A DNA stretch of 64,000 nt from Suillus spraguei (taxonomy: Eukaryota; Basidiomycota; Agaricomycetes; Boletales; Suillaceae). Each line of letters begins with the position of its first letter. Position 1 is the stretch's first letter. This document shows, in pieces, positions 53,847 through 64,000 of the stretch. The notes under the pieces are model-generated. The model did no database searches, was not told where the DNA came from, and worked only from the letters and a program-made list of their open reading frames with translations. Made by a program: the position numbers and the translations under genes. The stretch spans positions 1 to 64,000 of the forward strand of contig JABCPU010000061.1 of NCBI GenBank assembly GCA_016800925.1, written 5' to 3'.

Positions 53847-56800
53847 TCATATCATGTAAACACTCACAGCATACTGTGCTCTTGCTATTCCTGCGTCGCA
53901 AACGATGCTCGACTCATTTCCGACGTTTTGATGGCCCAGGGGTGTCCGATTCGAGCTGACTATCACTGTCGACTTGAAATTCAGCCAATATGCGCTTTCT
54001 GGATGTGCCAAGAAGCAACGCAGCCAGTGTTGGGCCTCGGAGTAAAGGCATGGTGGTAAGGGTAGCGCAAGAAAAGAAGTAGAGGGAAGAGTTTGAGCTG
54101 AGGAGTAAGGAGTAGGAACAAGCCTCGCATATGAGACAGCGACAGGCTCTTCTGTGAGAGGCATAATTGGTGGAGTTGACGGTCCTCTTCTCGACATTTC
54201 AGAGGCAGACGCGAGTGCAAAAGCCTCCATTCTGGAGTAGTGGAGACCAGGATTGATGGCTAATGACCCTTTATCAGGCTGTGCGTTAACAGGTTCCAAC
54301 TGAGCATGATGAGAATTACAAAGGGTATCGTGAAATCAAGAAACAAACGAACCTGGAACAAGACAATGTCAGCTTGTTAGGCAGGTGAATCAAGAATTAT
54401 TAAAAAGAGGCACACCTTTGTAAGTTTCTGCCCTTCCGATAAAATATCAAGGCAAGACCGCAGACCCTTCAAACACCACTCCATTTCCAGCCAGGAGACA
54501 ATATGATCATGCCAAAAAGCCTGAAGTATGTGATTGAGCGTATCATCCCATGGCTTCGGGGCACGCGAGAGATGTACGGCCCAGTTGTGACAGGCGTACT
54601 TAAGAGCATCGGAAGCTATTCGACTGCGTTCCAGTGCCTCGTTTGCGAAATCCTCAAATGCATTCGTAACACGAATTGTCTCCCTTTCCGGTAGAAGAAA
54701 AATTGCTGGTAATGCAGAGGTGGAATGATGCTGATGTCTTAACACCAGGAAAATAGGAAACATCAAGAAATCTGGTAAGGTCTTGAGGTGCTGGATTACT
54801 CGAAAAGCTGGCAAATCGCCAGTAATGATATACTCGTTGATTGCTTCCGATGTCCTCGAGAATTCTTCCATTGTCACCCAGACGTAGGCCGCAGGAGTGG
54901 ACAGCCACGCTTGACCATGGGCTGTCTGCAGCCAGTCTCGTCCTACCTGGGTCTGCAGCCAGTTTTGTCCTGCGTCGATCTGCAGCCAGTCTTGTCCTCC
55001 CTCGGTCTGCAGCCAGTCTCGTCTTCCCTCGGTCTGCAGCCAGTCTCGTCCTCCCTGTGTCTGCAGCCAGTCTTGTCCTGCCCGGGTCTGCAGCCAGTCT
55101 CGTACTGCCTGGGTCTGCAGCCAGTGGTCTCCTCCCCACTGTCTGCAGCCAGTCTCGTCCTCCCTCGGTCTGCAGCCAGTCTCGTCCTCCTGGTCTGCCC
55201 AGTCTCGTGCTGCCTGGTCTGCAGCCAGTGGTCTCCTCCCACTGTCTGCAGCCAGTCTCGTCCTCCCTCGGTCTGCAGCCAGTCTCGTCCTCCCTCGGTC
55301 TGCAGCCAGTCTTCTCCTCCCGCGGTCTGCAGCCAGTCTTCTCCTCCCTCGGTCCGCAGCCAGTCTAGTCCTCCCTCGGTCTGCAGCCAGTCTCGTCCTG
55401 CCTGGGTCTGCAGCCACTCTCGTCCTGCCTGGGTCTGCACCCAGTCTCGTCCTACCCAGATCTGCACCCAGTCTCGTGCTGCCTGGGTCTGCAGCCAGTC
55501 TCGTACTGCGTGGGTCTGCAGCCAGTCTCGTCCTGCGTGGGTCTGCAGCCAGTCTCGTCCTGCGTGGGTCTGCAGCCAGTCTCGTCCTGCCGTGGGTCTG
55601 CAGCCAGTCTCGTCCTGCGTGGGTCTGCAGCCAGTCTCGTCCTGCGTGGGTCTGCAGCCAGTCTCGTCCTGCCTGGATCTGCAGCCAATCTCGTCCTGCC
55701 CAGGTCTGCAGCCGGCCTTGTCCTCCCTTGATCTGCAGCCAGTCTTGTCTCCCTTGGCCTGCAGCCAGTCTTGTCCTCCCTCGGTCTGCAGCCAGTCTTG
55801 TCCTCCCCAGGTCACCCACTGTAGTCCTGCCAGCGTCTTCAGCCACTCTCGTCCTCCCTGCGTCTGCAGCCACTCTTGTCCTCCCTGCGTCTCCAACCAC
55901 TCTTCTCCTCCCGGATCTGCAGCCAGGCATGTCCGTCCGCAGTCCCTAGCCAAGATTCTAAATCTGAAGTACAGTCTCCTCGAAACAACAGCATACATAT
56001 GACAGCTGACAGTGGCCGTCGTGAGCGAAAAAGCAACTCTAATGAGTCTTTTAACATATCGGGGTCCGAAGGTTGCATAGCTTTGCTTTGCTTTTCCAGT
56101 TTGAGAGTGTGTCCAACAGAGCTGTGCTTGTTGGAATCGCCATTATCAAGTGGAGAGAGCAACGTGCAAGTAGGGAGTGAGGTGGTTCGATATCGCGTAC
56201 TTCAGGGAGGCCGCAGTTTGAGGGGTTGGAAACATAGTCGCGAATCGACGAGTGATAGATATTTACAGGGAAAGTGCTGTCTGTAGGGATATCCATGACA
56301 GACCGTAGCTGTATCAGCGTTGTCTGCACATCCCATCCTACACCAGAGCCAAGAAGTTTTGAGATTTGTGAGATGGGAAGAGGGTCTGCGAGGGCGGCGA
56401 CAATGGACAAGTGCAGGTATGCTCGCTTGGGATCGGCGCACGTGGAGAGGATATAGTCATATAACTTGTACACCTCCGTTCCTGGTAGCAGTTTGCTCGT
56501 TAGCTCCAGCATCAGCTGTAACCGATTATGTGGATCACTGTTTTCGTCGTCGATGATGAACTTCATCATCGTAGACGCCACGATAAAACGTCTGCCCGCT
56601 CGGCTCGCCAGCTTCGCCAGGTCAACTTCTGATGGCTGAGGGAAATCGGGATGGCGACTTTCCAGCTTTTTGAAGGAATGCCGCAAGAAAGTACAGATGT
56701 CCTTGTCAACGTCGGCGCCGTCTAACGAGATCATGCCACCGTCCCCAGAAGTTCTCACGGGTATCTCGTGCACCAATGGGAGTACTCCGACGTTCCGAAA

Positions 56801-57670
56801 GACTTCGCTAATATGCAATTCTGAGCGACTTGTGAGTAGAATGTGAGTCACTGGCAGATCGGGATCGCGGAGTGCCCGTGCAAGGGAAAGTATGAGATCG
56901 GTAAGCTCAGATTCGGATATGCATTCATCAAGGGCATCGACGACAAACGACAAAGGTGGACATCCGTGCAATCTGGGTTGGAGTGTTCGAAGAGGTCGAA
57001 GAAAGAGGGCCTCCATCTGGTCGCAGAGAGACGCATCTGGATCTAGTAGAGCAGGATTGTCACGGATAATTCCGCTCACATACGTCCGGATGCTTGGAAA
57101 ATTGGTGACAAGTTGGTAGACAAGTGTCGCAAAGAAATATGCAGTCGTGCAGCGTTTGGTGTGCTTGCGGGAGAAAAAGAATGTTCCCGCTAGCCGCTTT
57201 TCGACACTCGTCTCTTCCGTCACTTTTAGATATCTCATCTTTTCAGCAACTGTAAATGCGACGGCAGACTTTCCAACGCCAGCCGTCCCATGCAGCCAAA
57301 TGAGTTAATTCTTCTTTGTATCGTCCAAGAATCCGTGGATGTATTTGAGGAGATCGACCCGAGTCTTTTCTAAACATTTAGGGTGGGGCTGACGCTCACG
57401 GGAGTTATATTGAGCACCCTTGACAGCAACCTCGGACAGCTTCGCCCAAATTCCTTCAAGAACTGTCAAAGAAGTCAGGGAGCACGCAAGATAGGAGATG
57501 GAAGTACTGACATCGATCGTCACTCATGGAGAAAGGTTGTAATTTACGAGATGTAATAGACCTGATAGCACGAGCTAGGTTCGAGGGTATTGTTAGAAAT
57601 AATGGGGGGACAGTTATCTGGACTACCCACGTAGAAAGATTTGAATTGAAGCTTGTAAGTTGTGACAAGA
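53847..57670 (-). pseudogene. NACHT/STAND NTPase with repeats, unit 2 (nonsense and frameshifts)
   Basis: Same order as unit 1: N-terminal exon (SNLARAIRSITSRKLQPFSM), KLSEVAVKGAQYNSRER, Walker A HGTAGVGKS, Walker B LSFVVDALDEC, LLTSRSE, helical region, repeat array (about 54921-55930), the ALKYACHNWAVHLS domain, then the Pro/Ser-rich last exon. A TAA at 57305-57307 replaces the CAA codon of unit 1 just before the Walker A strand. A frameshift near 56105 separates the NTPase from the array. Two extra bases near 54025 and 54046 change the C-terminal tail, so the basic end is lost. The NTPase region itself (57238-56051) is open for 395 codons, longer than in unit 1. Confidence 0.83.
54921..55930 (-). 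repeat. 27-bp tandem repeat array in NACHT unit 2 (about 37 copies)
   Basis: Same 27-bp unit as at 47271-48770. The array is shorter and has a different internal order of variants (for example blocks with CTGCGTGGGT at 55505-55670 and GTGGTCTCCTCCCCACTG near 55122). Several units of 26 or 28 bp change the coding frame within the array, so one long minus-strand ORF (55930-54377) passes through the DWLQT and TRLAAD readings in turn. Confidence 0.93.
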
Positions 57671-58080
57671 CTTGGGTCGCACGATCAAGCTGTCGATTGA
57701 TGGAGAGTGCAAAACATGGATGGATGATTCAATTTATTCTGCTATGAAAAACTCGCTGGATGGTTGTGGAATGCAGTTGAAAGACGAGTAGGCGCTCGCC
57801 GTCCTGTGCTTACAGGAGGACACGAGGTTGCCGTTACTGCACAGCCAGACAGAACTACGTCGGTAGTAATTCGTAATTGCTCAGAGCTATGAACTAGAAA
57901 TCGAGAAAGATGTGCGATCAATTGCATTAAGTGAAAATCCGCGTACGAAATATATTGCGAAGACAATGAGACATCGATGATCGACAGAATAAGGCAAAAT
58001 CTGTGATGACTTCTACATAGACATACTCTGGCTTGAATTGCACATACTCGTTCTTACGTGCATCGCAACGAACAGTTGTG

Positions 58081-58923
58081 CCGGGCTTTCTGGCCCGAAA
58101 CATACCGCAAGGCAAGGATACCAGACACCGGTTCATCAACTGCAAGATGGATTTAGTGGAATCTGGAGGCCGATTTGGACGGTTTCGAAAATGAAATCAG
58201 CTTTGGTGGATCTTGAATAGATTTCGGCTGGTCGGCAACATTCGGTAACCTGAGTCGGACCTTCAAACACGCCTTGCTGGCAGCTTTCTCCATGAAAAAG
58301 TTCCTTGTATTTAAGACCAACTTATCGATATCTACGGATCAATACTAAATATCTCTGCATGCCTTCAAAATATTTACTTTGGCCGATCACGGCAGGAATG
58401 CTTATGTAAAAAGTGCTCGATGGTGGCTTAGATGAACTCATGCCATCATAGTCACGGTGTCTACTCCCGCTCACACTCGTCCAACAACATAACCCTAGTT
58501 TCCATTTCCCCTTGTTAGGCGCCATTCATTGAGTCATATAGTATCTACAACTATTTTGTGGGGTCTGTGAAAACACCCTTTAGCGTCTAAATATGGGTAT
58601 GTGTTCCACCGTATGTAATTAACTTGAAATTCATGTAGTCTTCTCCAAGCGTTATCAATCAGGCCTCAGACCTGTAAGGTGGTCTACACACCACAGACTG
58701 CTCCACAAAATTTTGTTCAATTGACCACATCACTGAGAACAGTGATGATATAATATACTTGCCACAAGCCGCTTTGTCAAACGCAAAGGTCACAGTCCAC
58801 TGTGGCGGACTGGGTCAATATAAAAGCTGAGATGCACCATCACACAATGCTTTTCAACAAACTCAATCTTGCCATCATCAGTTTCATTGCATCGACCCAT
58901 CTACATTCGTTATCTGTGATACC
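58081..58923. other. Intergenic, promoter of the membrane protein gene
   Basis: No gene is seen. A TATAAAA-like element at about 58818-58825 lies roughly 100 bp before the ATG of the next gene and could be its TATA box. Confidence 0.4.
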
Positions 58924-59777
58924 ATGCCCTCTTCATTCACTATCTCCTGTGTGATCTTACTCCGTACGTCACCATGCTCTGTCTTCTTATACAAGACATT
59001 TACTTACCTGTTTCTTTCAAGTTGGTATTTATATTTGCAATATTGGATCGATTGTGATTCTAAGACAAATAATTGTCGCGTACACCGCAGGAAGTAAGTG
59101 TTTTCAATCTAGCTTTAGCCTTCTTACAAACCAGTTTACTTCAGCCATCGTGGTCCTTGCTGCTGTGTCAAGTGTTTTTGCTCTCTTGGTTTTCCCCGGT
59201 TGTGTAAGTCCATCGCGGTACGCTCTAGATGCGAAAAACTGATGGCTCGGTCAGCCTTGCTTGCAAGAGGGAAACAAAGGTTAGTAACACTAGATATCTC
59301 ATCACATTTGGCGCTTTGTTCCTTTTAGATCTCCGTATGTCTCCTAACTATGCTACTTGTACCTGCTGTTCTGACATATCATCAGCGTCTTGTATCACTC
59401 TACCACTTCGTGCGCGTCAGAATAATGCGACAGCCCTTTGTCAGGACTTGTCACAATCTGGTGGCTGCACGATTGCCATTGTCCTCATTGGTTGCTACTA
59501 TGCGTCCGCTATCTCTGGTGAGTTTTAGGAATCATGTTGTTCTATACTAGTCACTCACTTTCATTTAGCTATCGTTGGGTTCGTAATTACATGCATTGAT
59601 AGACACCGCGGTATTCCCAAAGTCTCGCCTCGGGATCCAAATGCCAGAACGGCAAGTTCATATTCCGCCAGCCAATACTCGCAAGATTTAGAGTTGGAGA
59701 GTGTGCCCGTTGGGCTTCCAACTGGAAACGCGGAGCAGGCGCACACAGAGGATAGGTGGACTGAGATTCCTGTGTAG
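58924..59777 (+). CDS. Predicted integral membrane protein, 197 aa
   Basis: Exons 58924-58963, 59022-59093, 59145-59203, 59255-59279, 59329-59517 and 59569-59777 close in phase. Three hydrophobic stretches are seen: residues 4-27 (ISCVILLLGIYICNIGSIVI), about 40-55 (IVVLAAVSSVFALLVF), and about 110-138 (GGCTIAIVLIGCYY then AIVGFVITCI). A Cys-rich loop (with TCTCC) lies between spans 2 and 3. The C-terminal tail of about 60 residues is polar, Ser- and Glu-rich, and probably cytosolic. The layout resembles small tetraspan or MARVEL-like proteins of Agaricomycetes, but I cannot assign a family. Intron 1 ends in AAG. It is the only intact gene between NACHT units 2 and 3. Confidence 0.75.
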
Positions 59778-60239
59778 ACGGTTATATGTTGGTTTTGTAG
59801 TTGTCCCGCCGCTGATGGAGACAGCTTTGTTTAATTATGTCATATGTATATGTATATGTCGTACTGGTCAATAAAAATACAATGTATGCACAAATGGTCT
59901 GTAGTTGCAGATGACATGTGGTGCCACGAGGACTCAGTCAGGTTCACTACTTGCTCGAGCACAATCCGGTGTGTTGCACTTCGCTCGGAGTAGAAAATAC
60001 ACTATCAATGGCCGTGCTATGGCCGATGCCCGGTAGCGCCACCTGAGCGTTTCACATTAAGTCAAGTCCCCATGAGACAACATCTCTCCTGGAAGTCAAA
60101 CAATAAGCAAAACAGCCAGAGTCAAGCCAGAGTGAGGAATGCTTCCTGCCGAAACGATGTAGTCAAAAAAGGTAGGATCACACACCGAGCTCGACGCCTG
60201 ATAAGCGCGGGTTGATCGTTGATGGGTTATAATCCACGA
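59778..60239. other. Intergenic, no gene recognised
   Basis: Contains a short AT repeat (TATGTATATGTATATG near 59846) and otherwise nothing I can support. Confidence 0.35.
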
Positions 60240-61230
60240 AGGCCACAGTTTGAGAAGTTTGAAACATAGTCACGAATGGATGAGTGGTAGATATTTGCGG
60301 GCTGGCCGCTGTCAACGGGAATAACCGTGAAAGACCCCAGCCGTATCAGTGCAGCCGCAACATCATTGCCTTAACCAGGGTCAAGGAGTTTCGAAACCAC
60401 CTGTAAGATCGGCAAGGGTCTGCAAGGGCAGCAACAATGGACGAGTGCTGGTATGCCCGGTCGGGGTCCAAACAGGTGGCGAGAATACAGTTGTATAAGC
60501 TGTACACTTCTGTTCCAGGTAGCAGCTCATTAGTTAGCTCGAGCATGAGCCCAAGGCGATCCCGAGGATAATTGTGTCCGTCATCGATGAACTTCATCAT
60601 TGTGGACGCCACAATGAAGTGTCTGCCAATTCGGTTGCCCAGCCGCGTGAGTTTGTCCGTACTGAGTTGCGGGAAGTCAGGATGGCGACTTTGCAACTCT
60701 GTGAAGAAATGCTGGAAGGAGATATAGATGTCATTGTCAACGTCTTTGCCATCTAACGAAATAATGCCTCCCCAGAAGTGTTCACCAGTACCTCGCAGAC
60801 CCGTGGGCGCATCTCTTCTTTTTGGATGGCTTTACGAATATGCTCTTCCGAGTGACTCGTGAGCAGAATGAGGAGCACAGGAAGCTCAGCATCACGAAGA
60901 GCTTCGCCGAGGAGGGAGGTGAGATCGGCGACAGTTTCAGGTTTGCATTTATCGAGGGCATCGATAAGAAATACCGGAGGTGGACAGTCCTGTAGCCTGC
61001 CAGTGGCTTTCACGTGCCAGAGGTTGGCAAAATAACGCCTGGTCGCGGAGAGAGTTATTAGGGTTTGGAACCGCAGGATTCTCGTGGATAGTATTGTTCA
61101 CGTTCGTTTTGACGCTGGGGAATTTGTTCGCAAGCTGGTAAGCAGGGGTCACAAAAAATGACCGGTCGTGCTGCGGTACATGTTCTTGCGCGAGAAAAAG
61201 AATGTCCCCGCGAGCCTTGTTCATTGATCC
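60240..61230 (-). pseudogene. NACHT NTPase gene fragment
   Basis: The minus strand preserves part of the NACHT gene in several frames. It reads SFFVTPAYQLANKFPSVKTN, then FLIDALDKC (Walker B with Lys for Glu), LLTSHSE in place of LLTSRSE, SRHPDFPQLSTDKLTRLGNR, KFIDD, LPGTEVYSLYNCILATCLD, and near 60240 the YHSSIRDYVSNFSNCG segment. There is no Walker A, repeat array or C-terminal domain. It is more diverged than units 1 and 2 and represents an older copy cut short. Confidence 0.8.
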
Positions 61231-61359
61231 AAATCACTTATCGACAGAGGTTGATAAGAACGTGACGAAAGATGCGAGTTGAATGGAATAACTTGAAGTA
61301 GGAGAAGCGCTGTAATTAGAAGTGGTAATGTCTTGAAGGAGACGACCTTTGTAACTCGA

Positions 61360-63520
61360 GATCGATCGATCAAGAATCAAAATTTCAAACACTGAGCAAA
61401 TCCTGAAGGTCTGACCATCGTCCTAGCAGCGATGATGATGACGACTCTCGTCCTGCGAAGCGGATCCGACTTGACAATCCTTACCTCCTGACTCAGATCA
61501 TCTCCTCTCACACAATCCTAAAGTTAAAGCAATCGATACCCTCCGCTGTCGAAAAGGTACCCTCAAAACCAACCATTAACTGGTTCAGCCACTGCGCGTT
61601 CGCAAACCTAGGTCTTCACCCTCTCCTCGTCACTCACCTACGGTCTAAGATCGCGAAACCGACATCTATCCAACGTGCTGCTCTTCCTATATTACAATCC
61701 CCTCTTCTGAAGACATGGTTTCACGCGACGTATCTATACAATCGCAAACTGGTTCCGAAAAGATCATGTCGTTCCTCCTACCTATAATCCAGGACCTTTC
61801 CCCTCAGTACACGCTCCTACATCGACCGCTCGATAGGAACACTCGCTACCATCACGACACCTACTCCTGAATCGACAAAACAAATTCCGACTTCTTAGTA
61901 GCGCTTTCGACGGTTAAAGAAGGCACGTCTACGGAAAGGTGTACCCATTCTTGTCTCGACTCTAGGTCGACTACTAGATCATCTGCAAAATACATTTCTT
62001 TCGACATTGAAAAATGCAGATGGTTAGTTCTCGATGACACAGACCGCTTGATGGTGCTCGGCTTTGAAGACACTATCGGAAGGATGATACAGGGTCTGGA
62101 TGGGAGGAGGAAGTTCGCATTTCAAGCTGTTGAGGACGGAAAGACATCCAAGATCGGGGGTTGGGTTTTGGACCAACAGAAACAGACAATCCTTTGTTCA
62201 GCTACCATCCGTGAAGATGTACAGACGTTGGCAGGCACCACTCTAATACGGCCGCTGGTAATCAAGGGCCTCGACAAAGAGAGGGCAGAGGATTCGGCTG
62301 CATTGGCGAAACACGACAATGAGCGAGCTGCCACTACGAGAAGTTCACTTCACCATCACAACTCTCCCACAAAGACTCATTGTTCCTCTCAAGATGCATC
62401 TTGTCGCACTTCTCCGCTCACTGCTTGCTCAGACACAAGGGTCGAAATCGTCGTATTCTTTACATGCACAGAGTCTGTTGATTTTTACTGGCGCCTGCTA
62501 GGCGATTCATCGATGACGGTAAAAAGATTGAATACGCTGAATCTAACGAAACAAAGGTGACGACGAGGATGATAAGGCTAGTAAATTTACTGCACAATCT
62601 TCGCACCTTCCAGGCGCCTCGATCTCCGTCCTCGTGGTTCCCTTCCCACTCCAATCCATCTTGCCTCTCTACGCGGTTTCTCTGCTATTCCTTCGTCAAA
62701 ATCTAAGAAACTTGCTCCTGCGTCCTTCATTCTTCTTTGCACGTCCTTGGCATCACGTGGTCTCGACCTACCCCTTGTTCGCGCAGTCATACAACACGAC
62801 CTACCCACTGAAGGCGGCGCGACTGAGTACGTGCACAGGGTGGGACGGAAAGCACGTGCAGGCAAGGGTGGTGAAGTTTGGAGCACCGTCGCACCTAGCG
62901 AATCTGAATGGGTGAAATGGGTAGAGGGGAAAATGAGGGGCGACATGACGGGAGGAACGTCCGACGGTGACAAAGCCAACATCACTCTTGGAGGCGCAAG
63001 CGTCGAGAGCGTGTTAGCGAAGGGCTTTGGTGGTAAGGGTTACGAGCAGAGGCACATACGACAGAAGTGCAGCTTTCTTTTGAGTGGTGGGTTTTGCATC
63101 GCAAAGAGGTAACTTTGAAAGTCGAGCGCAGCGCGTTGACGCCTTTTTGCAGAACGCTGAACTTGCTCGGGGAACATTTACTTCTCACATGAGGGTATAT
63201 GCGACCCATCCTTCGAATGAGATGAGAAGCATATCTTCCATGTCCGACACCTTCACATCGGCCATCTTGCAAAAGCATTCGCCTTGCGTGAAGCGCCGAA
63301 GGCGATTACTGACGGGAAGAATAAAACAACCAGTGCATCCAAAGGTCTTGGCTCCCGTCCCGCTGAACCAACAAAGCAATACGATGTCGATGACGCAGAG
63401 CAACGGACGCAAAATATGGTGAGTGCACAGGGCCGGCTGTCGAAGAAGGGTGGCAAGAAGTTGGACCGACAAGTTTCAGATTGCATCAGGCGTTGCCTTG
63501 TTCGCAGCTATTGACCGTAA
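61360..63520 (+). pseudogene. DBP7 helicase pseudogene, unit 3
   Basis: Collinear with DBP7 of units 1 and 2 but more decayed. The first exon is lost, and the region between motifs I and Ib carries large deletions (61860-61940). The DEAD box reads LDDTDRL, and motif VI is altered to HRVGRKARAG. Multiple frameshifts break the rest. The motif III region (LCSATIRED) and ASRGLDLP are still readable in separate frames. Confidence 0.9.
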
Positions 63521-63922
63521 TCGGCAGGATTTCGGATTCTTTGTTTCTATAGGTCTAGCGACGTGGTCACTGCATATCGCCAGACATGAACTACCGTACA
63601 TAAGATAGGCAAATAGAATACGTAAATATCTGGAAGAGAGAATCTAGAATATGCTGTGTGAAACTACGACAGTACCGTAGATTAGCAAATGCGAAAATGC
63701 CATAAACAATTATTATACCAAGTGCAGTTACGCTCTCGTGAACAGACCTGGTAGTGTGAACTTTTAGAACGTGTCACTACTCAAGAAGCCCGAGAACTCT
63801 CAACAGAGGTCTGTATTCAAGTGAAAAATGGTCGCACGTGCTTAGAGGCAACATTAAGTTAACAAGCAGTGGACTATATCATGCAAACACTCACAGCATA
63901 CTGTGCTCTCGCTAATCTTGCG
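63521..63922. repeat. Convergent 3' region of unit 3
   Basis: Collinear with 45835-46240 (unit 1) and 53475-53880 (unit 2), with small indels. Confidence 0.7.
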
Positions 63923-64000
63923 TCATGAGCGACGCTTGACTCGTCTTGATGGGCTAGGGGTGTCCGATTCGAGCTGGCTATCGCTGTCGACTTGGAATCC
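63923..64000 (-). CDS. C-terminal end of a third NACHT-repeat gene (cut by window edge)
   Basis: The stop is at 63923-63925 and the frame is open to the window end. The 25 residues read GFQVDSDSQLESDTPSPSRRV then KRRS, matching EFQVDSDSQLESDTPRPSKRRK at the end of the unit 1 gene in the same frame. Conservation of both the frame and the basic tail supports this last exon as real coding sequence. The body of the gene lies to the right of the window. Confidence 0.65.
   Translation of the reverse strand, partial: GFQVDSDSQLESDTPSPSRRVKRRS

Larger units (their letters stand above)
50900..58080. repeat. Duplication unit 2 (DBP7 relic + NACHT)
   Basis: Direct copy of 43200-50890. The left border resembles unit 1 from about 43225. 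The right border retains the NACHT 5' flank and the diverged sequence around 50790-50880 (compare 57990-58080). Confidence 0.85.

Noticed and set aside
54788..56002. Plus-strand 404-codon ORF over the unit 2 array
   Set aside because: Antisense repeat translation, as in unit 1.

Overview
The window is nuclear DNA from a filamentous basidiomycete, most likely an Agaricomycete. Coding regions are interrupted by many 48-65 nt spliceosomal introns. The accessory genes (FunK1 kinases, TPR-HET proteins, NACHT/STAND NTPases with short tandem repeats) are the kind that expand in mushroom-forming fungi. I rebuilt exon structures by eye from splice sites, reading phase and comparison between copies in the window. 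No database search was run.

Left arm (1-18.4 kb): an intron-containing tRNA-Tyr-like sequence, then a gene-poor stretch, then three direct segmental copies of a FunK1 fungal protein kinase gene (A 3936-6461, B 10800-13332, C 15779-18135). Only B is open throughout, with 6 exons and 752 aa. A and C carry frameshifts. Between the copies lie a decayed NACHT gene with a decayed repeat tail (7.2-9.05 kb) and a decayed TFIIIA-like zinc-finger gene (13.6-14.3 kb).

Middle (18.5-43.2 kb): mostly single-copy genes whose reading phases close perfectly. They are a 64-aa complex I NDUFB2-like subunit, CPA1 (arginine-specific carbamoyl-phosphate synthase small subunit, with an upstream ORF in its leader), a BSD-domain protein, a Ted1/Cdc1-type metallophosphoesterase, a FIT/Scs3 ER lipid-storage protein, a 1,648-aa TPR-HET protein with three low-complexity N-terminal modules, and a membrane-anchored ER cyclophilin of 13 exons. 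A long zinc-knuckle, Lys/Ser/acid-rich gene (20.2-23.9 kb) does not close in one frame.

Right arm (43.2-64 kb): a head-to-tail duplication of about 7.5 kb. Each unit holds a DBP7-type DEAD-box helicase (+) facing a NACHT NTPase (-) that carries a long array of a 27-bp repeat. Unit 1 is 43.2-50.9 kb and unit 2 is 50.9-58.1 kb. A third, more decayed unit starts near 61.36 kb and runs off the window. A 197-aa membrane protein gene (58.9-59.8 kb) and a NACHT fragment lie between units 2 and 3.

Two themes stand out. First, allorecognition- or immunity-like families (NACHT, HET, FunK1) sit together in a region of repeated duplication. Second, the NACHT repeat is free of stops in all six frames. 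Single-base indels concentrate in the multicopy genes and are absent from the reconstructed single-copy genes, apart from the 20.2-23.9 kb gene.
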